Below, in pieces: positions 16,729 through 25,663 of a DNA stretch of 64,000 bases. Made by a program: the position numbers and the translations under genes. The notes under the pieces were generated by a model, which saw only the letters and a program-made list of their open reading frames with translations, was not told the origin of the DNA and ran no database searches. The stretch's first letter is position 1, and every line of letters starts with the position of its first letter. Source of the stretch: Noviherbaspirillum sp. Root189 (GTDB lineage: Bacteria; Pseudomonadota; Gammaproteobacteria; Burkholderiales; Burkholderiaceae_D); contig NZ_LMHZ01000014.1 of NCBI RefSeq assembly GCF_001428545.1, positions 28,399-92,398 on the forward strand. Direction: 5' to 3'.

Positions 16729-17505
16729 CTATTCCTTCTCGCGTAACACCTCGAGCGCACGCTGGCCGCGTTCGCCGAGGAAAAAATGTTGAATGAAGGG
16801 ATGCGGCAAGGCGATCACTTCCTGCGGCGGGCCCATCGCAATCACCCGCTTGTCGGCCAGCACCGCAATCTGTGTGGACAACGCAAACAGCGTGTCGAGG
16901 TCATGCGTGACCATCACCACCGTGAGCCGCATCTGCTGATGCAGTCCGCGAATCAGCGAGACAAAACTTTCGGACAGATCGGGATCGAGTCCCGCAGTCG
17001 GCTCATCAAGAAACAGCAGCTCGGGTTCCAGCGCAAGCGCACGCGCAAGTGCCACCCGCTTGATCATGCCGCCGGAAAGGTCGGCCGGCATTTTCAAGGC
17101 ATCCTTGGGCGTGATGCCGACCATGCTCAGCTTGAGCAGCGCGGCATCGCGGATCAGGTCTTCCGGCAATGCGCGCAATTCGCGCATTGGCTGGGCGACA
17201 TTGTCGAGCGTGTTGAGTGCGGAAAACAATGCGCCATGCTGGAACAGCATGCCCCAGCGATTACGCAACTGCTGGCGTCGCATGGCGCCGCAGTCATTGA
17301 TATCCTCTCCGAACACGCGCACGGTACCACTGGTCGGTGTTGAAAGCCCCAGCATCTGTCGCAACAGGGTCGTCTTGCCGGAGCCGGAGCCGCCGACCAG
17401 CGACACGATTTCACCTGCATGGATCTCCAGGTTCAGATCCTGGTGCACGATGAAGTCGTCGAACTGCGTGCGCAAATGGCTGATCTGTATGACCGGTGCC
17501 GTCAT
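16729..17505 (-). CDS. ABC transporter ATP-binding protein (MlaF-like)
   Basis: A 258-residue ABC ATPase. Walker A is GGSGSGKTT (residues 38-46), the signature LSGGM (143-147) and Walker B LLFLDEPTAGLD (163-174). The switch His is in VTHDLDTL. LSGGMIKRVALARA, in place of LSGGQ, is characteristic of the MlaF/Ttg2A lipid-transport subgroup. It powers the MCE system in the cytoplasm. The start ATG 17505 overlaps the permease stop as TGATG, so translation is probably coupled. Confidence 0.9.
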   Translation of the reverse strand: MTAPVIQISHLRTQFDDFIVHQDLNLEIHAGEIVSLVGGSGSGKTTLLRQMLGLSTPTSGTVRVFGEDINDCGAMRRQQLRNRWGMLFQHGALFSALNTLDNVAQPMRELRALPEDLIRDAALLKLSMVGITPKDALKMPADLSGGMIKRVALARALALEPELLFLDEPTAGLDPDLSESFVSLIRGLHQQMRLTVVMVTHDLDTLFALSTQIAVLADKRVIAMGPPQEVIALPHPFIQHFFLGERGQRALEVLREKE

Positions 17506-18632
17506 CAATAAAACCCCACTCCCTTGAAAAGAATTGCAAATACTGCATCGGCGACAATCACCACGGTGATCGCGGTGACGACCGACAAGGTGGTGCCCTG
17601 GCCCAGGCTTTCCGTATTGGGCTTGATGCGCAAGCCGAAATGACAGGCAACGAGGGCAATCAGGCTGCCGAATACCACGCCCTTGCCGATGCCGATCCAG
17701 TAATTGGCTGGCGGTACCGCGTTCGGTAATTCCTGCAGGAAGTAATGGGCTGACAAGCCCAGTTCCAGCTGTGCCGCCGCCATGCCGCCGGCGAGTGCTA
17801 CCGCGTCGGTCCAGACCACCAGCAGCGGCATGCACAGCGCCAGCGCCAGGACGCGCGGCATGATCAGCCTGAAGCCATGCGGCATGCCCATCACCAGCAT
17901 GGCGTCGAGTTCTTCAGTAACCCGCATGACGCCAAGCTGCGCGGTGATTGCCGAACCGGAACGTCCGGCAACCAGGATAGCGGCGAGCAGCGGCCCGAGC
18001 TCCCTGATGACACTCATGCCGAGGATATTGACGAGATAAACGTCACCGCCGAATGAATGCAATTGCTGTGCCGACAGATAAGACAGCACAACGCCGATCA
18101 AAAATCCCACCAGCGCCGTAATTCCCAGCGCCTGATAGCCGATATGGAAAATGTTCGACGAAATTTCTTTCCAGGGACCGCGCAGCGGGTGCGCGATAAA
18201 CGTCCCGATGTCGAGCACCAGTTGGCCGATCAGTCCGATGAAACTGAGACCGTGGCCAACAATAGTACGCACGCCGCGCCGTATCACCGCGACCGAATAC
18301 CAGTGCTCTTGCGGCGTCGCCGGCAATACCAGCGTGCCGGCCTGCTCGATGCGCGCAAAGATTTCTTCATGGATCGGCGCAAGCAACAGCGTAGGTGGTC
18401 GTCTTCTGCCCCACGCATTCCAGAATAGTTGTGCGCCAATATGGTCGAGCCCTTCAATGTCCGACAGGTCCCAGACATGCGCCGGATTACGGGCTGCCGA
18501 GCGAAGCTTATTCACCAGTTCACTCATCAGTTGGCTGCGGGCGAGCACATGAATCTGCCATGAGCCAGTCGCAACTACCCTGGACGGTGTTTGCTCAATG
18601 ACCTGCAGTGAGGGCGCTTGTTGATTTGGCAT
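17505..18632 (-). CDS. MlaE-family ABC permease with N-terminal STAS domain
   Basis: A 375-residue fusion. Residues about 1-115 look like a STAS domain (VVATGSWQIHVLA, WDLSDIEGLDHIGAQLFWNAW), and the rest is a MlaE permease with five or six membrane segments (GLIGQLVLDIG, LGMSVIRELGPLLAAILVAGRSGSAITAQLGVMRVTEELDAM). The ELGP and 'AGR.gs.i.aeLG.M.vteEidAl' stretches are hallmarks. In enterobacteria MlaE and the STAS protein MlaB are separate, whereas fusion is common in Burkholderiales and other groups. ATG 18632 was used; ATG 18680 would add 16 residues. First gene of the lipid transport operon, divergent from birA. Confidence 0.88.
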   Translation of the reverse strand: MPNQQAPSLQVIEQTPSRVVATGSWQIHVLARSQLMSELVNKLRSAARNPAHVWDLSDIEGLDHIGAQLFWNAWGRRRPPTLLLAPIHEEIFARIEQAGTLVLPATPQEHWYSVAVIRRGVRTIVGHGLSFIGLIGQLVLDIGTFIAHPLRGPWKEISSNIFHIGYQALGITALVGFLIGVVLSYLSAQQLHSFGGDVYLVNILGMSVIRELGPLLAAILVAGRSGSAITAQLGVMRVTEELDAMLVMGMPHGFRLIMPRVLALALCMPLLVVWTDAVALAGGMAAAQLELGLSAHYFLQELPNAVPPANYWIGIGKGVVFGSLIALVACHFGLRIKPNTESLGQGTTLSVVTAITVVIVADAVFAILFKGVGFY

Positions 18633-18778
18633 CGCGTTAGTGTAAAGGAGAAAGCCGAAGCCCACATTGCCACTGCTCATCCGAAAACGACGATCTGATC
18701 ATGCCTGGTGGTAATTGCTGTTGCCTGAAAGCAGCACATACAGGACTTTCCATGTCGGCATGCCGTTACAATGCCGAT

Positions 18779-19576
18779 ATGACAGCTACTCTTTCCCCAG
18801 AACAGATCGCCGCTTTGTGCCGGCCTTCCGCCCAACCCGTCCGGATACGCATTGTGGAAGAAACCGGCTCCACCAATGCCGACCTGCTTGCCGGCTTGCC
18901 GATGCTTGCCGGACCGACCTTGTTACTGGCCAAACACCAGACTGCGGGACGCGGGCGTGCAGGCCGCACCTGGCTATCGGCGCAGGGCAAATCATTGACC
19001 TTTTCGCTCGCCTGGAAATTCGGCGTGCCGGTACACGCATTGGTCGGTCTGCCGCTTGCCGTCGGTGTCGCACTGGCCGAAGCCCTGGCGATGTTCAATA
19101 TCGACGTCAAGCTGAAATGGCCAAATGATCTGCTGTACAACGGACGCAAGCTCGCCGGCATCCTGATCGAGTCGGCTGGCGCAGGCAGCGTTCCGCATGA
19201 TGTCAGCTGGGCGGTGATCGGCATTGGCATCAACATGTCACTCGACCAGAGCGTGTCCGAGCACATTGGCCGTCCGGTCGCCAGTATTCCATGGATGGCG
19301 GAGCTGGACCAGAACACCTTGATGGCGGGTTTGCTCAGCGGCCTGGCCGACGCGCTGGTGCAGTTCGAGCATGAAGGCCTGGCTGCGTTTACCGGGCGAT
19401 GGAATAGCCTGGATGCGTATGCCGGGCAGGTCGTAACCATCATTGACAATGGTCAGGTTGTGCATGAAGGTATAGGCGCGGGCGTCGATGGCATCGGGCG
19501 CTTCCTGATCGATACGCCGGGCGGCCGTGTCGCGGTGATGGCGGGCGATGTGTCGCTGCGCCCGAGAGAGGCCTGA
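18779..19576 (+). CDS. birA: Biotin--[acetyl-CoA-carboxylase] ligase (no repressor domain)
   Basis: A 265-residue biotin protein ligase, which activates biotin to biotinyl-AMP and transfers it to a lysine of biotin carboxyl carrier proteins. Motifs are GRGRAGRTW at 57-65 (adenylate loop), KWPNDLL at 113-119 and the GRKLAGILIE and IGIGINM strands. The small C-terminal SH3-like domain (AGQVVTI..GIGRFLIDTPGG) is present. The N-terminal winged-helix repressor domain of E. coli BirA is missing, so it should not regulate bio genes. ATG 18779 was chosen; ATG 18752 is possible. coaX begins two bases after its stop. Confidence 0.92.
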   Translation: MTATLSPEQIAALCRPSAQPVRIRIVEETGSTNADLLAGLPMLAGPTLLLAKHQTAGRGRAGRTWLSAQGKSLTFSLAWKFGVPVHALVGLPLAVGVALAEALAMFNIDVKLKWPNDLLYNGRKLAGILIESAGAGSVPHDVSWAVIGIGINMSLDQSVSEHIGRPVASIPWMAELDQNTLMAGLLSGLADALVQFEHEGLAAFTGRWNSLDAYAGQVVTIIDNGQVVHEGIGAGVDGIGRFLIDTPGGRVAVMAGDVSLRPREA

Positions 19577-19578
19577 AC

Positions 19579-20352
19579 ATGCTGCTGCTGATCGATGCGG
19601 GAAATACACGGGTGAAATGGGCATTGGTGCCAAACGGCATGCGTGGCACGGAAGCGCTGGGACGCTGGTCCGCATCCGGAATGGTGGACCATGCGCAAGT
19701 GCGGCAACTGGCGGACAACTGGCGTGGACAGAAGATCGTGCGGGTGCTGATTTCAAATGTCGCCGGGCAATCGATGCGCGACACCCTTGAACAGATATTG
19801 CTGGGCGTGCTCGGCATGCAACCGGTACCGCTGGAGTGGTTTGCATCGAGCGCAGCGCTGGCCGGTATCCATAACCGCTACCGCACGCCGACCCAGCTCG
19901 GCTGTGACCGCTTTGCCTCGGCCATCGGCGCGCATGCGCTGTTTCCGGGAGCGCCACTGATCGTTGCCACCTGCGGTACGGCGACCACGGTTGATGCGGT
20001 AACGGCGGAGGGCGATTTCCTTGGCGGCATGATCCTGCCCGGACTGGGGCTGATGGCAAGTTCGCTGGCGCGCAATACGGCGCAATTGCCGCAAGTCGCC
20101 GAAGCGATGGAGATCGTCGGACCGTTTGCCGACCATACCGATGCCGCCATCGTGAGTGGCTGCCTTGCAGCGCAGGCCGGCGCCATCGAAAGAGCGGTTG
20201 CCGCCCACTGTCGCAGCCATGGCGACGTGCAATGCATCCTGTCGGGCGGCGCGGCGGCCTTGATCGCTCCCCATCTTTCCTTTTCCGCGGCACGGGTTGA
20301 CAATCTTGTGTTGATCGGTTTGCACCACGTTGTGATGAACGCATCATGCTGA
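19579..20352 (+). CDS. coaX: Type III pantothenate kinase
   Basis: A 257-residue CoaX-type pantothenate kinase, catalysing the first step of coenzyme A synthesis. It belongs to the ASKHA fold: phosphate-1 loop IDAGNTRVKWAL at residues 4-15, LGCDRFASAIGAHAL, then ATCGTATTVDAV (adenosine/phosphate-2 region) and GGMILPGLGLMASSLARNTAQLP. It is tightly linked to birA (two-base gap) and overlaps the SPOR gene, forming the birA-coaX-SPOR set recognised in betaproteobacteria (e.g. the fused BirA-CoaX of Bordetella/Neisseria, from memory). Confidence 0.93.
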   Translation: MLLLIDAGNTRVKWALVPNGMRGTEALGRWSASGMVDHAQVRQLADNWRGQKIVRVLISNVAGQSMRDTLEQILLGVLGMQPVPLEWFASSAALAGIHNRYRTPTQLGCDRFASAIGAHALFPGAPLIVATCGTATTVDAVTAEGDFLGGMILPGLGLMASSLARNTAQLPQVAEAMEIVGPFADHTDAAIVSGCLAAQAGAIERAVAAHCRSHGDVQCILSGGAAALIAPHLSFSAARVDNLVLIGLHHVVMNASC

Positions 20353-21176
20353 AATTCATTTTCTGGTCCCTGGTTCTTGCCAATGGCGGTTTGTTCGCCT
20401 ACCAGCAGGGTTACTTCGATGCCATGGTGCCAAGCGGCCATGAGCCTGCGCGGCTGAAGAATCAGCTCAATCCCGACAAGGTCAAGCTGATCCCGCCGCC
20501 GGAATCTAGGCCGGAACCGGAACCAAAGCCGACGTCGGAAGCGACGCCCGAGATGAGGGCAGTTCAGACCGTAGCCGCAACTGCACCGACACCAGCAACG
20601 ACGCCGGCACCCGTGACAACCTCCGTGACAACATCAGCGCCGGCAGCGACTCCCGAACCTGCGCCAAAGAAAGTCGCAGTGCTTGCCTGTACCGAGATCG
20701 GCAACTTCAATGCAGAGGAAGCGAAAAAGTTCAGCGCCCGCCTTGCATCGCTCGCGCTAGGCGCTCGGGTATCGGAACACCCGGTGCAGGAAGCGGCGAC
20801 GCATATGGTGTATATCCCGCCACAGGGTGACAGGGAAGCCGCCGAAAAGAAGGCCAGTGAACTACGCCGTCTCGGCATCAGTGACTTTTACATCATTCAG
20901 GACAATTCACCGATGCGGTGGGGTATTTCCTTGGGGGTGTTCCGCATGGAGGAAGCGGCCCGCGCGCATCTGGCAAGTCTTAACCAGAAAGGCGTGCGCT
21001 CCGCACGGATCGGACAGCGCAGCGTTACTTCATCCATGGTGGCCTTTCAATTGCATGAGCTGGATGAAGACACGAAGAGCGCAGTGGAGAAAATCAAGGC
21101 GGGATTTGTAAAGCAGGAAATCCGCGACTGCACGAAGGCGCAGCCAAATGCTGGCGTGACGTCACGGGAAAGCTGA
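20346..21176 (+). CDS. SPOR-domain membrane protein
   Basis: A 276-residue protein with an N-terminal membrane helix (FIFWSLVLANGGLFAYQ). A long Pro/Thr/Ala-rich linker spans residues about 45-110 (rich in TPAPVTT-type stretches). A C-terminal SPOR domain follows at about 115-235 (AVLACTEIGNFNAEEAKKFSARLASL, then DFYIIQDNSP and ISLGVFRMEEAARAHLASLNQKGVRSARIG). SPOR domains bind denuded peptidoglycan glycans at the septum, so a periplasmic cell-division or wall role is likely. It starts inside the coaX stop region (7-base overlap). The linker composition is typical, and no enzyme domain is seen. Confidence 0.85.
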   Translation: MLKFIFWSLVLANGGLFAYQQGYFDAMVPSGHEPARLKNQLNPDKVKLIPPPESRPEPEPKPTSEATPEMRAVQTVAATAPTPATTPAPVTTSVTTSAPAATPEPAPKKVAVLACTEIGNFNAEEAKKFSARLASLALGARVSEHPVQEAATHMVYIPPQGDREAAEKKASELRRLGISDFYIIQDNSPMRWGISLGVFRMEEAARAHLASLNQKGVRSARIGQRSVTSSMVAFQLHELDEDTKSAVEKIKAGFVKQEIRDCTKAQPNAGVTSRES

Positions 21177-21226
21177 ACGTGAGCGATGCGGGCAGGCTGG
21201 GCCGCCCGGCCCGCATCGCCGGCGGA

Positions 21227-22351
21227 TTACAGCAGGTTACGCTGCTCCACCAGTTGGCCGCCGATCGATTGGTAAATCACGACGGTGCCGTCCTTGATAT
21301 CTCCTTTTTCATCGAACTCGATCGAGCCCTGGATCTTGCCGGAAAACGAACCCTTGGTCAGTGTCGAGAGATATTCCCTGGGTTCGACGGAGCCGGCCTG
21401 CTGCATCGCCTGCGCGAGGATATGGACGCCATCATATGAGAGCGTCGAGTAAGCGCCAGGCGTGCCGAACTTGGCCTTGTACAGGTCCATGAAGGCGATG
21501 CCGGACGACAGCCAGGATGGCGGCACGCCGGCAATCGTGCAGTAGTAATTACTGTCGGCATTGCCTTCCGACGCCTTGATGGTCGATCCGTCGCACATCG
21601 CATCCGCGACCACGAACTTTGCTGTCGAACCCGAATTGCGCAGGGCTTTCAGCAACGGCACGCCGGCCGCTTCGTCGCCGCCAAAAAAGACCGCATCAGC
21701 ACGGGCATCGTTGATCTTCTTTGCCAGGGCCGCATAGTCGGCCGCTTTCGGATCCACGCTCTCACGCGATGCCTTGAGGTTCTTCACTTTCACCGTGCGG
21801 TCGACTTCCTCGGCGATCCCGAGTCCGAAGGTGGTGCGGTCGTCGACAATGTACAGCGACCTGGCTTTAAGCTTTTCGCTGATCAGGCGTCCCAGTGTTG
21901 CACCCTGCTGGATATCGTCGGCAGTGATGCGGAAGGCAGTTTTCAGCCCCATCCGCGTGTACTTCGGATTGGTGGAGACCGACAATTGCGGAATGCCGGC
22001 AGCCGCATACAACGGCGCCGCCGCAATCGTTACACCCGAGTTGAAATGCCCGAAGACCGCGACTACGCCGGCATCAATCAGGCGCTGGGCAGCGGCTTTG
22101 CCTTCGTCGGGCGAAGCCTTATCATCCTCGACGACGAGTTCGAAATTTGCACGTTTGCCGTGGATGGAAAAGTAATCGGAATTGAGTTCATCGATGGCAA
22201 CCTGGGCGCCATTGGCAATGTCTTTGCCGTACTGCGCAAGCGGCCCGGACATGGGGGCGACCACGCCAATCTTTACCGAGACTTGCCGGCTGCAGGCGTT
22301 CAGGAATAACAGCGCGACGACGAGTACTACAAAGTGTTGCAGTTGCTTCAT
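21227..22351 (-). CDS. Branched-chain amino acid ABC transporter substrate-binding lipoprotein/receptor
   Basis: A 374-residue LivK-type receptor. The signal region MKQLQHFVVLVVALLFLNAC ends in a lipobox-like LNAC (Cys20), suggesting lipidation. The mature part opens VKIGVVAPMSGPLAQYGKDIANGAQVAIDELN, the classical family start, and ends with FDEKGDIKDGTVVIYQSIGG. It shares this ending with the truncated receptor at the start of the window. It stands alone without permease or ATPase genes, convergent with the SPOR gene. The substrate is unknown: amino acids, amides or short-chain compounds are all possible. Confidence 0.88.
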   Translation of the reverse strand: MKQLQHFVVLVVALLFLNACSRQVSVKIGVVAPMSGPLAQYGKDIANGAQVAIDELNSDYFSIHGKRANFELVVEDDKASPDEGKAAAQRLIDAGVVAVFGHFNSGVTIAAAPLYAAAGIPQLSVSTNPKYTRMGLKTAFRITADDIQQGATLGRLISEKLKARSLYIVDDRTTFGLGIAEEVDRTVKVKNLKASRESVDPKAADYAALAKKINDARADAVFFGGDEAAGVPLLKALRNSGSTAKFVVADAMCDGSTIKASEGNADSNYYCTIAGVPPSWLSSGIAFMDLYKAKFGTPGAYSTLSYDGVHILAQAMQQAGSVEPREYLSTLTKGSFSGKIQGSIEFDEKGDIKDGTVVIYQSIGGQLVEQRNLL

Positions 22352-22503
22352 GTCTCCTCCTGTGATGGCATTAATGCAAGCCGATCATAGAAGGCCCTGC
22401 TACAGATTTAATTATGTATTATGGGCAATTTTCGGTACAAGATTCTGCGAACACCGGCAAGCCGTCAACTTATGTTGCGCTGCGCAAAGGAAGTTACGGA
22501 GGT

Positions 22504-22716
22504 CTATTGACCGTCGGTTGCAGATTTTTGCTGCGTTGCAACCAAGGTGCGCAGACATTGCGGGCAAAAGCAGGATGGGTTGCCTTCGCCGGTATCGGGT
22601 CCAACATACGCTGAACGTGGCAATGCCGGAATCTGCGTGCACCAGCACGGTTCGTCGCCATAGAGGTCAGTCATGCCGCAGGCAAATTCCGCGCCGCAGC
22701 GCTTGCAGGTACTCAT
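22504..22716 (-). CDS. Small cysteine-rich CWC-family protein
   Basis: A 70-residue cysteine-rich protein. Pairs CKRC (residues 4-7), a lone Cys in FACGM, CWC in EPCWC and a terminal CFCPQC box suggest a zinc-binding fold, matching the CWC family ('C..Cg..F.C......PCWC'). The ATG (22716) overlaps the upstream zinc anti-sigma stop as ATGA, so it is translationally coupled to the sigma factor operon. Its biochemical role is not known. A longer frame to 22911 lies over the anti-sigma gene in another frame and was not used. Confidence 0.72.
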   Translation of the reverse strand: MSTCKRCGAEFACGMTDLYGDEPCWCTQIPALPRSAYVGPDTGEGNPSCFCPQCLRTLVATQQKSATDGQ

Positions 22717-22928
22717 CGCGGAGGCCGCTCCTGGTTTTCGTCCTGATCGGTCGGTACTATTTCGTGCATGGCACGACGCAGCAACTGCATTTGCTCCGTG
22801 AAATTGCGGCAAGCGGTGCAGATCAGCAAATGCATATGCATGCGCGCCCGCTCGACCATCGACAAGTCGCGGTCCATGCTTTCGGACGTCAGCTGGTGTA
22901 CTTCCCTGCAAGTAGGTTTGATCGACAT
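22713..22928 (-). CDS. Putative zinc-binding anti-sigma factor (zf-HC2 type)
   Basis: A 71-residue protein with an HX3CX2C motif (His33, Cys37, Cys40 in HLLICTAC), preceded by CREVHQLTSESMDRDLS, the helix seen in zf-HC2 anti-sigma factors of the ZAS family. It has no membrane segment, so it would be a soluble anti-sigma factor binding the ECF sigma encoded 38 bases upstream. Zinc loss or thiol oxidation could release sigma, by analogy with RsrA/ChrR; this is inference. Coupled by ATGA to the CWC gene. Confidence 0.75.
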   Translation of the reverse strand: MSIKPTCREVHQLTSESMDRDLSMVERARMHMHLLICTACRNFTEQMQLLRRAMHEIVPTDQDENQERPPR

Positions 22929-22966
22929 AGAAATTCCTTGTGGCTCAGGCCGTGTTCATGGCCCGC

Positions 22967-23530
22967 TCATGGCCGTTTACCGAACCAGTTCAGGTCCAGG
23001 CATTCGCGCAATTGCACCCGCGCCCGATACAGCATGACCCATGCATTAGACGTGGTGATGCTCAGTTCCTTACAAATTTCTTCGGTATCGAGTTCCAGCC
23101 ATTCGCGCATCATGAAAATACGGGCAGTCTTGGGCGGAAGCTTTTCCAGGCAGATTTCCATGACGCGGAAAAAATCTTTCTGTTCCAGTGTGGCATCCGG
23201 ACTGCCCCATTGGCGCGGCATCTCGATAGTGTGTCCGTCCGGCCGGAACAGTGCATCAATCACGTCGGCCTCGGACTCGCCATCCGCCGTGTTGAACTGC
23301 ACTTCCCGCTTTGACGCGCGCAGCACATCGATGATTTTGTGTTTCAGGATGCCGGTCACATAGGTTCGCAAGGAAGACTGGCCGGCGAAGCGGTCGGGCT
23401 TTTCCAGCACGGCCACCAATGTCTCTTGCACCACATCCTCGGCGACCGCTTGATTGCGCAACTGCAGGAGTGCAAAACGCACCAGGGTAGGGCGCAGGTT
23501 TTCAATATCGCGGTGAAATTCCGGAGTCAT
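22967..23530 (-). CDS. ECF RNA polymerase sigma factor
   Basis: A 187-residue sigma-70 ECF factor. Region 2 is at about residues 10-80 (LVRFALLQLRNQAVAEDVVQETLVAVLEK, TYVTGILKHKIIDVLR), then an intervening acidic segment, then region 4 at about 120-180 (CLEKLPPKTARIFMMREWLELDTEEICKELSITTSNAWVMLYRARVQLREC). It directs core RNA polymerase to a stress-type regulon. The following zf-HC2 gene is its probable anti-sigma factor. The region around residues 85-115 is longer than in minimal ECF factors, which is characteristic of some Burkholderiales members. Confidence 0.9.
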   Translation of the reverse strand: MTPEFHRDIENLRPTLVRFALLQLRNQAVAEDVVQETLVAVLEKPDRFAGQSSLRTYVTGILKHKIIDVLRASKREVQFNTADGESEADVIDALFRPDGHTIEMPRQWGSPDATLEQKDFFRVMEICLEKLPPKTARIFMMREWLELDTEEICKELSITTSNAWVMLYRARVQLRECLDLNWFGKRP

Positions 23531-23659
23531 AATGGGCCGCTTGTCATTTGGGCAAAAGCGTAACGGATCGCCTTCCTAAATACAAGGAAGCCGCAGGAAA
23601 CCGCAAGAAACGGCGGCGCTTTCCTGTAAAATCGCGTGAATTGATTTTCAGGACTGACC

Positions 23660-24571
23660 ATGACCGATATTACCGATCCTGCCGCCGATCTGAGTGCGGT
23701 TTCCCCGCAGATCAAGGCGGAAATCCTGGCCGAAGCGCTTCCTTATATCCGCAAGTTCCACGGCAAAACCATCGTCGTCAAATACGGCGGCAACGCGATG
23801 ACCGAAGAGCGGCTGAAGCACGGTTTCGCGCGCGATGTCATCCTGCTCAAACTGGTGGGCATGAACCCGGTCGTGGTGCATGGCGGCGGTCCGCAGATCG
23901 ACAATGCGCTCAAGAAGATCGGCAAGCAGGGCACCTTCGTGCAAGGCATGCGTATCACCGACGAAGAAACCATGGAAGTGGTGGAATGGGTGCTGGGCGG
24001 CGAAGTCCAGCAGGACATTGTCATGCTGATCAATCACTACGGCGGCCAGGCAGTCGGCCTGACCGGCAAGGATGGCGGCCTGATCCGTGCGCGCAAGATG
24101 AAGATGCCCGACCGCGAAAAGCCGGGCCAGTTTCTGGATATCGGTTTCGTCGGCGAAATCGACGCGATCAATCCGGCGGTGGTCAAGGCGCTGCAGGACG
24201 ATGCCTTCATTCCCATCATTTCTCCGATCGGCTTCGGTGAAGATGGCCAGGCTTACAACATCAATGCCGACCTCGTCGCCGGCAAGATCGCCGAAATCCT
24301 GAAAGCGGAAAAGCTGATCATGATGACCAATATCGCCGGCGTGCAGGACAAGCAGGGCAACCTGCTGACCGATCTGTCCGCGCGCGAGATCGATGAAATG
24401 TTCGCCGACGGTACCATCTCGGGTGGCATGCTGCCAAAGATTTCATCGGCGCTTGACGCCGCCAAGTCAGGCGTGAACACTGTGCACATCATCGATGGCC
24501 GCATCGAGCATTCGCTGCTGCTGGAAGTGCTGACCGAACAGGCTTTCGGCACGATGATCCGTTCGCATTGA
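23660..24571 (+). CDS. argB: Acetylglutamate kinase
   Basis: A 303-residue amino acid kinase that phosphorylates N-acetyl-L-glutamate, the second step of arginine synthesis. Signatures are [15 protein letters not shown] (phosphate loop), [47 protein letters not shown] and [18 protein letters not shown]. The extra N-terminal helix (residues 1-27) is typical of arginine-sensitive hexameric enzymes, so feedback inhibition is probable. Start ATG 23660 has GGACTG nearby. It lies on its own transcript between the divergent sigma gene and the convergent TraB-like gene. Confidence 0.95.
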   Translation: MTDITDPAADLSAVSPQIKAEILAEALPYIRKFHGKTIVVKYGGNAMTEERLKHGFARDVILLKLVGMNPVVVHGGGPQIDNALKKIGKQGTFVQGMRITDEETMEVVEWVLGGEVQQDIVMLINHYGGQAVGLTGKDGGLIRARKMKMPDREKPGQFLDIGFVGEIDAINPAVVKALQDDAFIPIISPIGFGEDGQAYNINADLVAGKIAEILKAEKLIMMTNIAGVQDKQGNLLTDLSAREIDEMFADGTISGGMLPKISSALDAAKSGVNTVHIIDGRIEHSLLLEVLTEQAFGTMIRSH

Positions 24572-24615
24572 TGTCATTTGTCCCGCTTATACATTCAATA
24601 AGCTTTTGACATGCG

Positions 24616-24650
24616 CCGTCAGGTTCCCTCTCCCTTTCAGGGGGAGGGCT
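24616..24650. repeat. Half copy of a GC-rich inverted-repeat element
   Basis: TTCCCTCTCCCTTTCAGGGG and the following GAGGGCTAG resemble the left arm of the element at 36552-36716. The copy runs into the stop codon of the TraB/GumN gene. Confidence 0.5.
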
Positions 24651-25614
24651 AGTACAGCTTCTCCACCTCGTACCCCTTTTCCTTCAGCAGTTTCGGCACG
24701 CCGCTGTCGCCCACCAGGTGCAGCAGTCCGACTCCGACAAAACTGCTTTCTTCCTTTTCCAGCAAGGCTTCGATCTTGCGCGCCATTTCCGGATTGCGCC
24801 GGTCCAGCAACACACGCTGCATGAATTCTGAAGAAGTGGTTTTTTCATTTGCCGACTCGCGCATGAACTGCTCGACAGCATTACCGTCAGCGCTGGCCCA
24901 AGCCTCGATCAATGCCTGCGCCTTGCGCAGCGCATTGCCGTCGGCAAGTTCAGCCAGGTTTTCGCGCAGGTATTGCTCCTGCATGGCATCGGTCATGTCG
25001 TCATAAAGCGACATCTGGTATTCGGCCGATTCCAGCTCCTGCACATCCTTGGACTTGCCGGCGGTCGACAGCAAGAAGCTTTCGATGCCGTGCGTGCGGT
25101 CGTAACCGTGTCGTTCGAGATCAAGCCCGATCAGCATGTTGGCCAGCAGCCAGGGTTTGAAGCGCCGCATGCTGTCGAAGGAGATGCCATGCCGGTCCAG
25201 CGCCTGCCGCAGTACGGCGAGCGTGTCATGCGAAAGGTGTCGTTCAACCCCGTCGTCATTGGCATAAGTGCCGTGCGCATGCAGGGCGTGCTGGAAAGGC
25301 GCGTTGTCGCGGATATCGATTTCAAGGACAAGCTTGCCGGCGGCATGCAAGGCTGCGGTCACCTCGCGCTCCAGCGGATAGAAAGCCGGCTTGCCGACAT
25401 GGATGGTGCCGAACAGCCAGGCGGTGTTGCCATGGTGCCGAATCCGGTAAAGTGTCCCGCGCTGTGGTGTGTCTGCATCGGACAATGCCGACACCGAGGC
25501 CGGCATGACGACCGCTTGTGCAGATGCCGCCGCTGCTGCATTATTCTCTGCATAAGCGGGTCGGATCACCAGACCTGCGACGACGCTTAGTAAAAAAACA
25601 ATCCCGCCCTTCAT
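24649..25614 (-). CDS. TraB/GumN family protein
   Basis: A 321-residue secreted protein with a signal peptide (GGIVFLLSVVAGLVIRPAYA, residues 3-22). The TraB/GumN domain opens with LFGTIHVGKPAFYPL (GTIHVG at 69-74) and closes with SSFVGVGLLHLVGDSGVPKLLKEKGYEVEKL, the family's two conserved blocks (GxxH pair and 'G..HL.G..g....L...Gy.v'). Family members are proposed metalloproteases (TIKI clan). In bacteria most are of unknown role. It is convergent with argB, and its stop codon lies in a truncated repeat element. Confidence 0.85.
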   Translation of the reverse strand: MKGGIVFLLSVVAGLVIRPAYAENNAAAAASAQAVVMPASVSALSDADTPQRGTLYRIRHHGNTAWLFGTIHVGKPAFYPLEREVTAALHAAGKLVLEIDIRDNAPFQHALHAHGTYANDDGVERHLSHDTLAVLRQALDRHGISFDSMRRFKPWLLANMLIGLDLERHGYDRTHGIESFLLSTAGKSKDVQELESAEYQMSLYDDMTDAMQEQYLRENLAELADGNALRKAQALIEAWASADGNAVEQFMRESANEKTTSSEFMQRVLLDRRNPEMARKIEALLEKEESSFVGVGLLHLVGDSGVPKLLKEKGYEVEKLY

Positions 25615-25663
25615 GATTCTCCCTGCGAGCCGGTTTCGACTGGCTTCAAAAATACTCTAACAG

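Noticed and set aside
19238-20383. 381-codon minus-strand frame opposite birA/coaX
   Set aside because: Antisense to two clear enzymes; arginine- and proline-rich shadow.
22182-23363. 393-codon plus-strand frame across the sigma, anti-sigma and CWC genes
   Set aside because: The minus strand carries three recognisable genes over the same bases.
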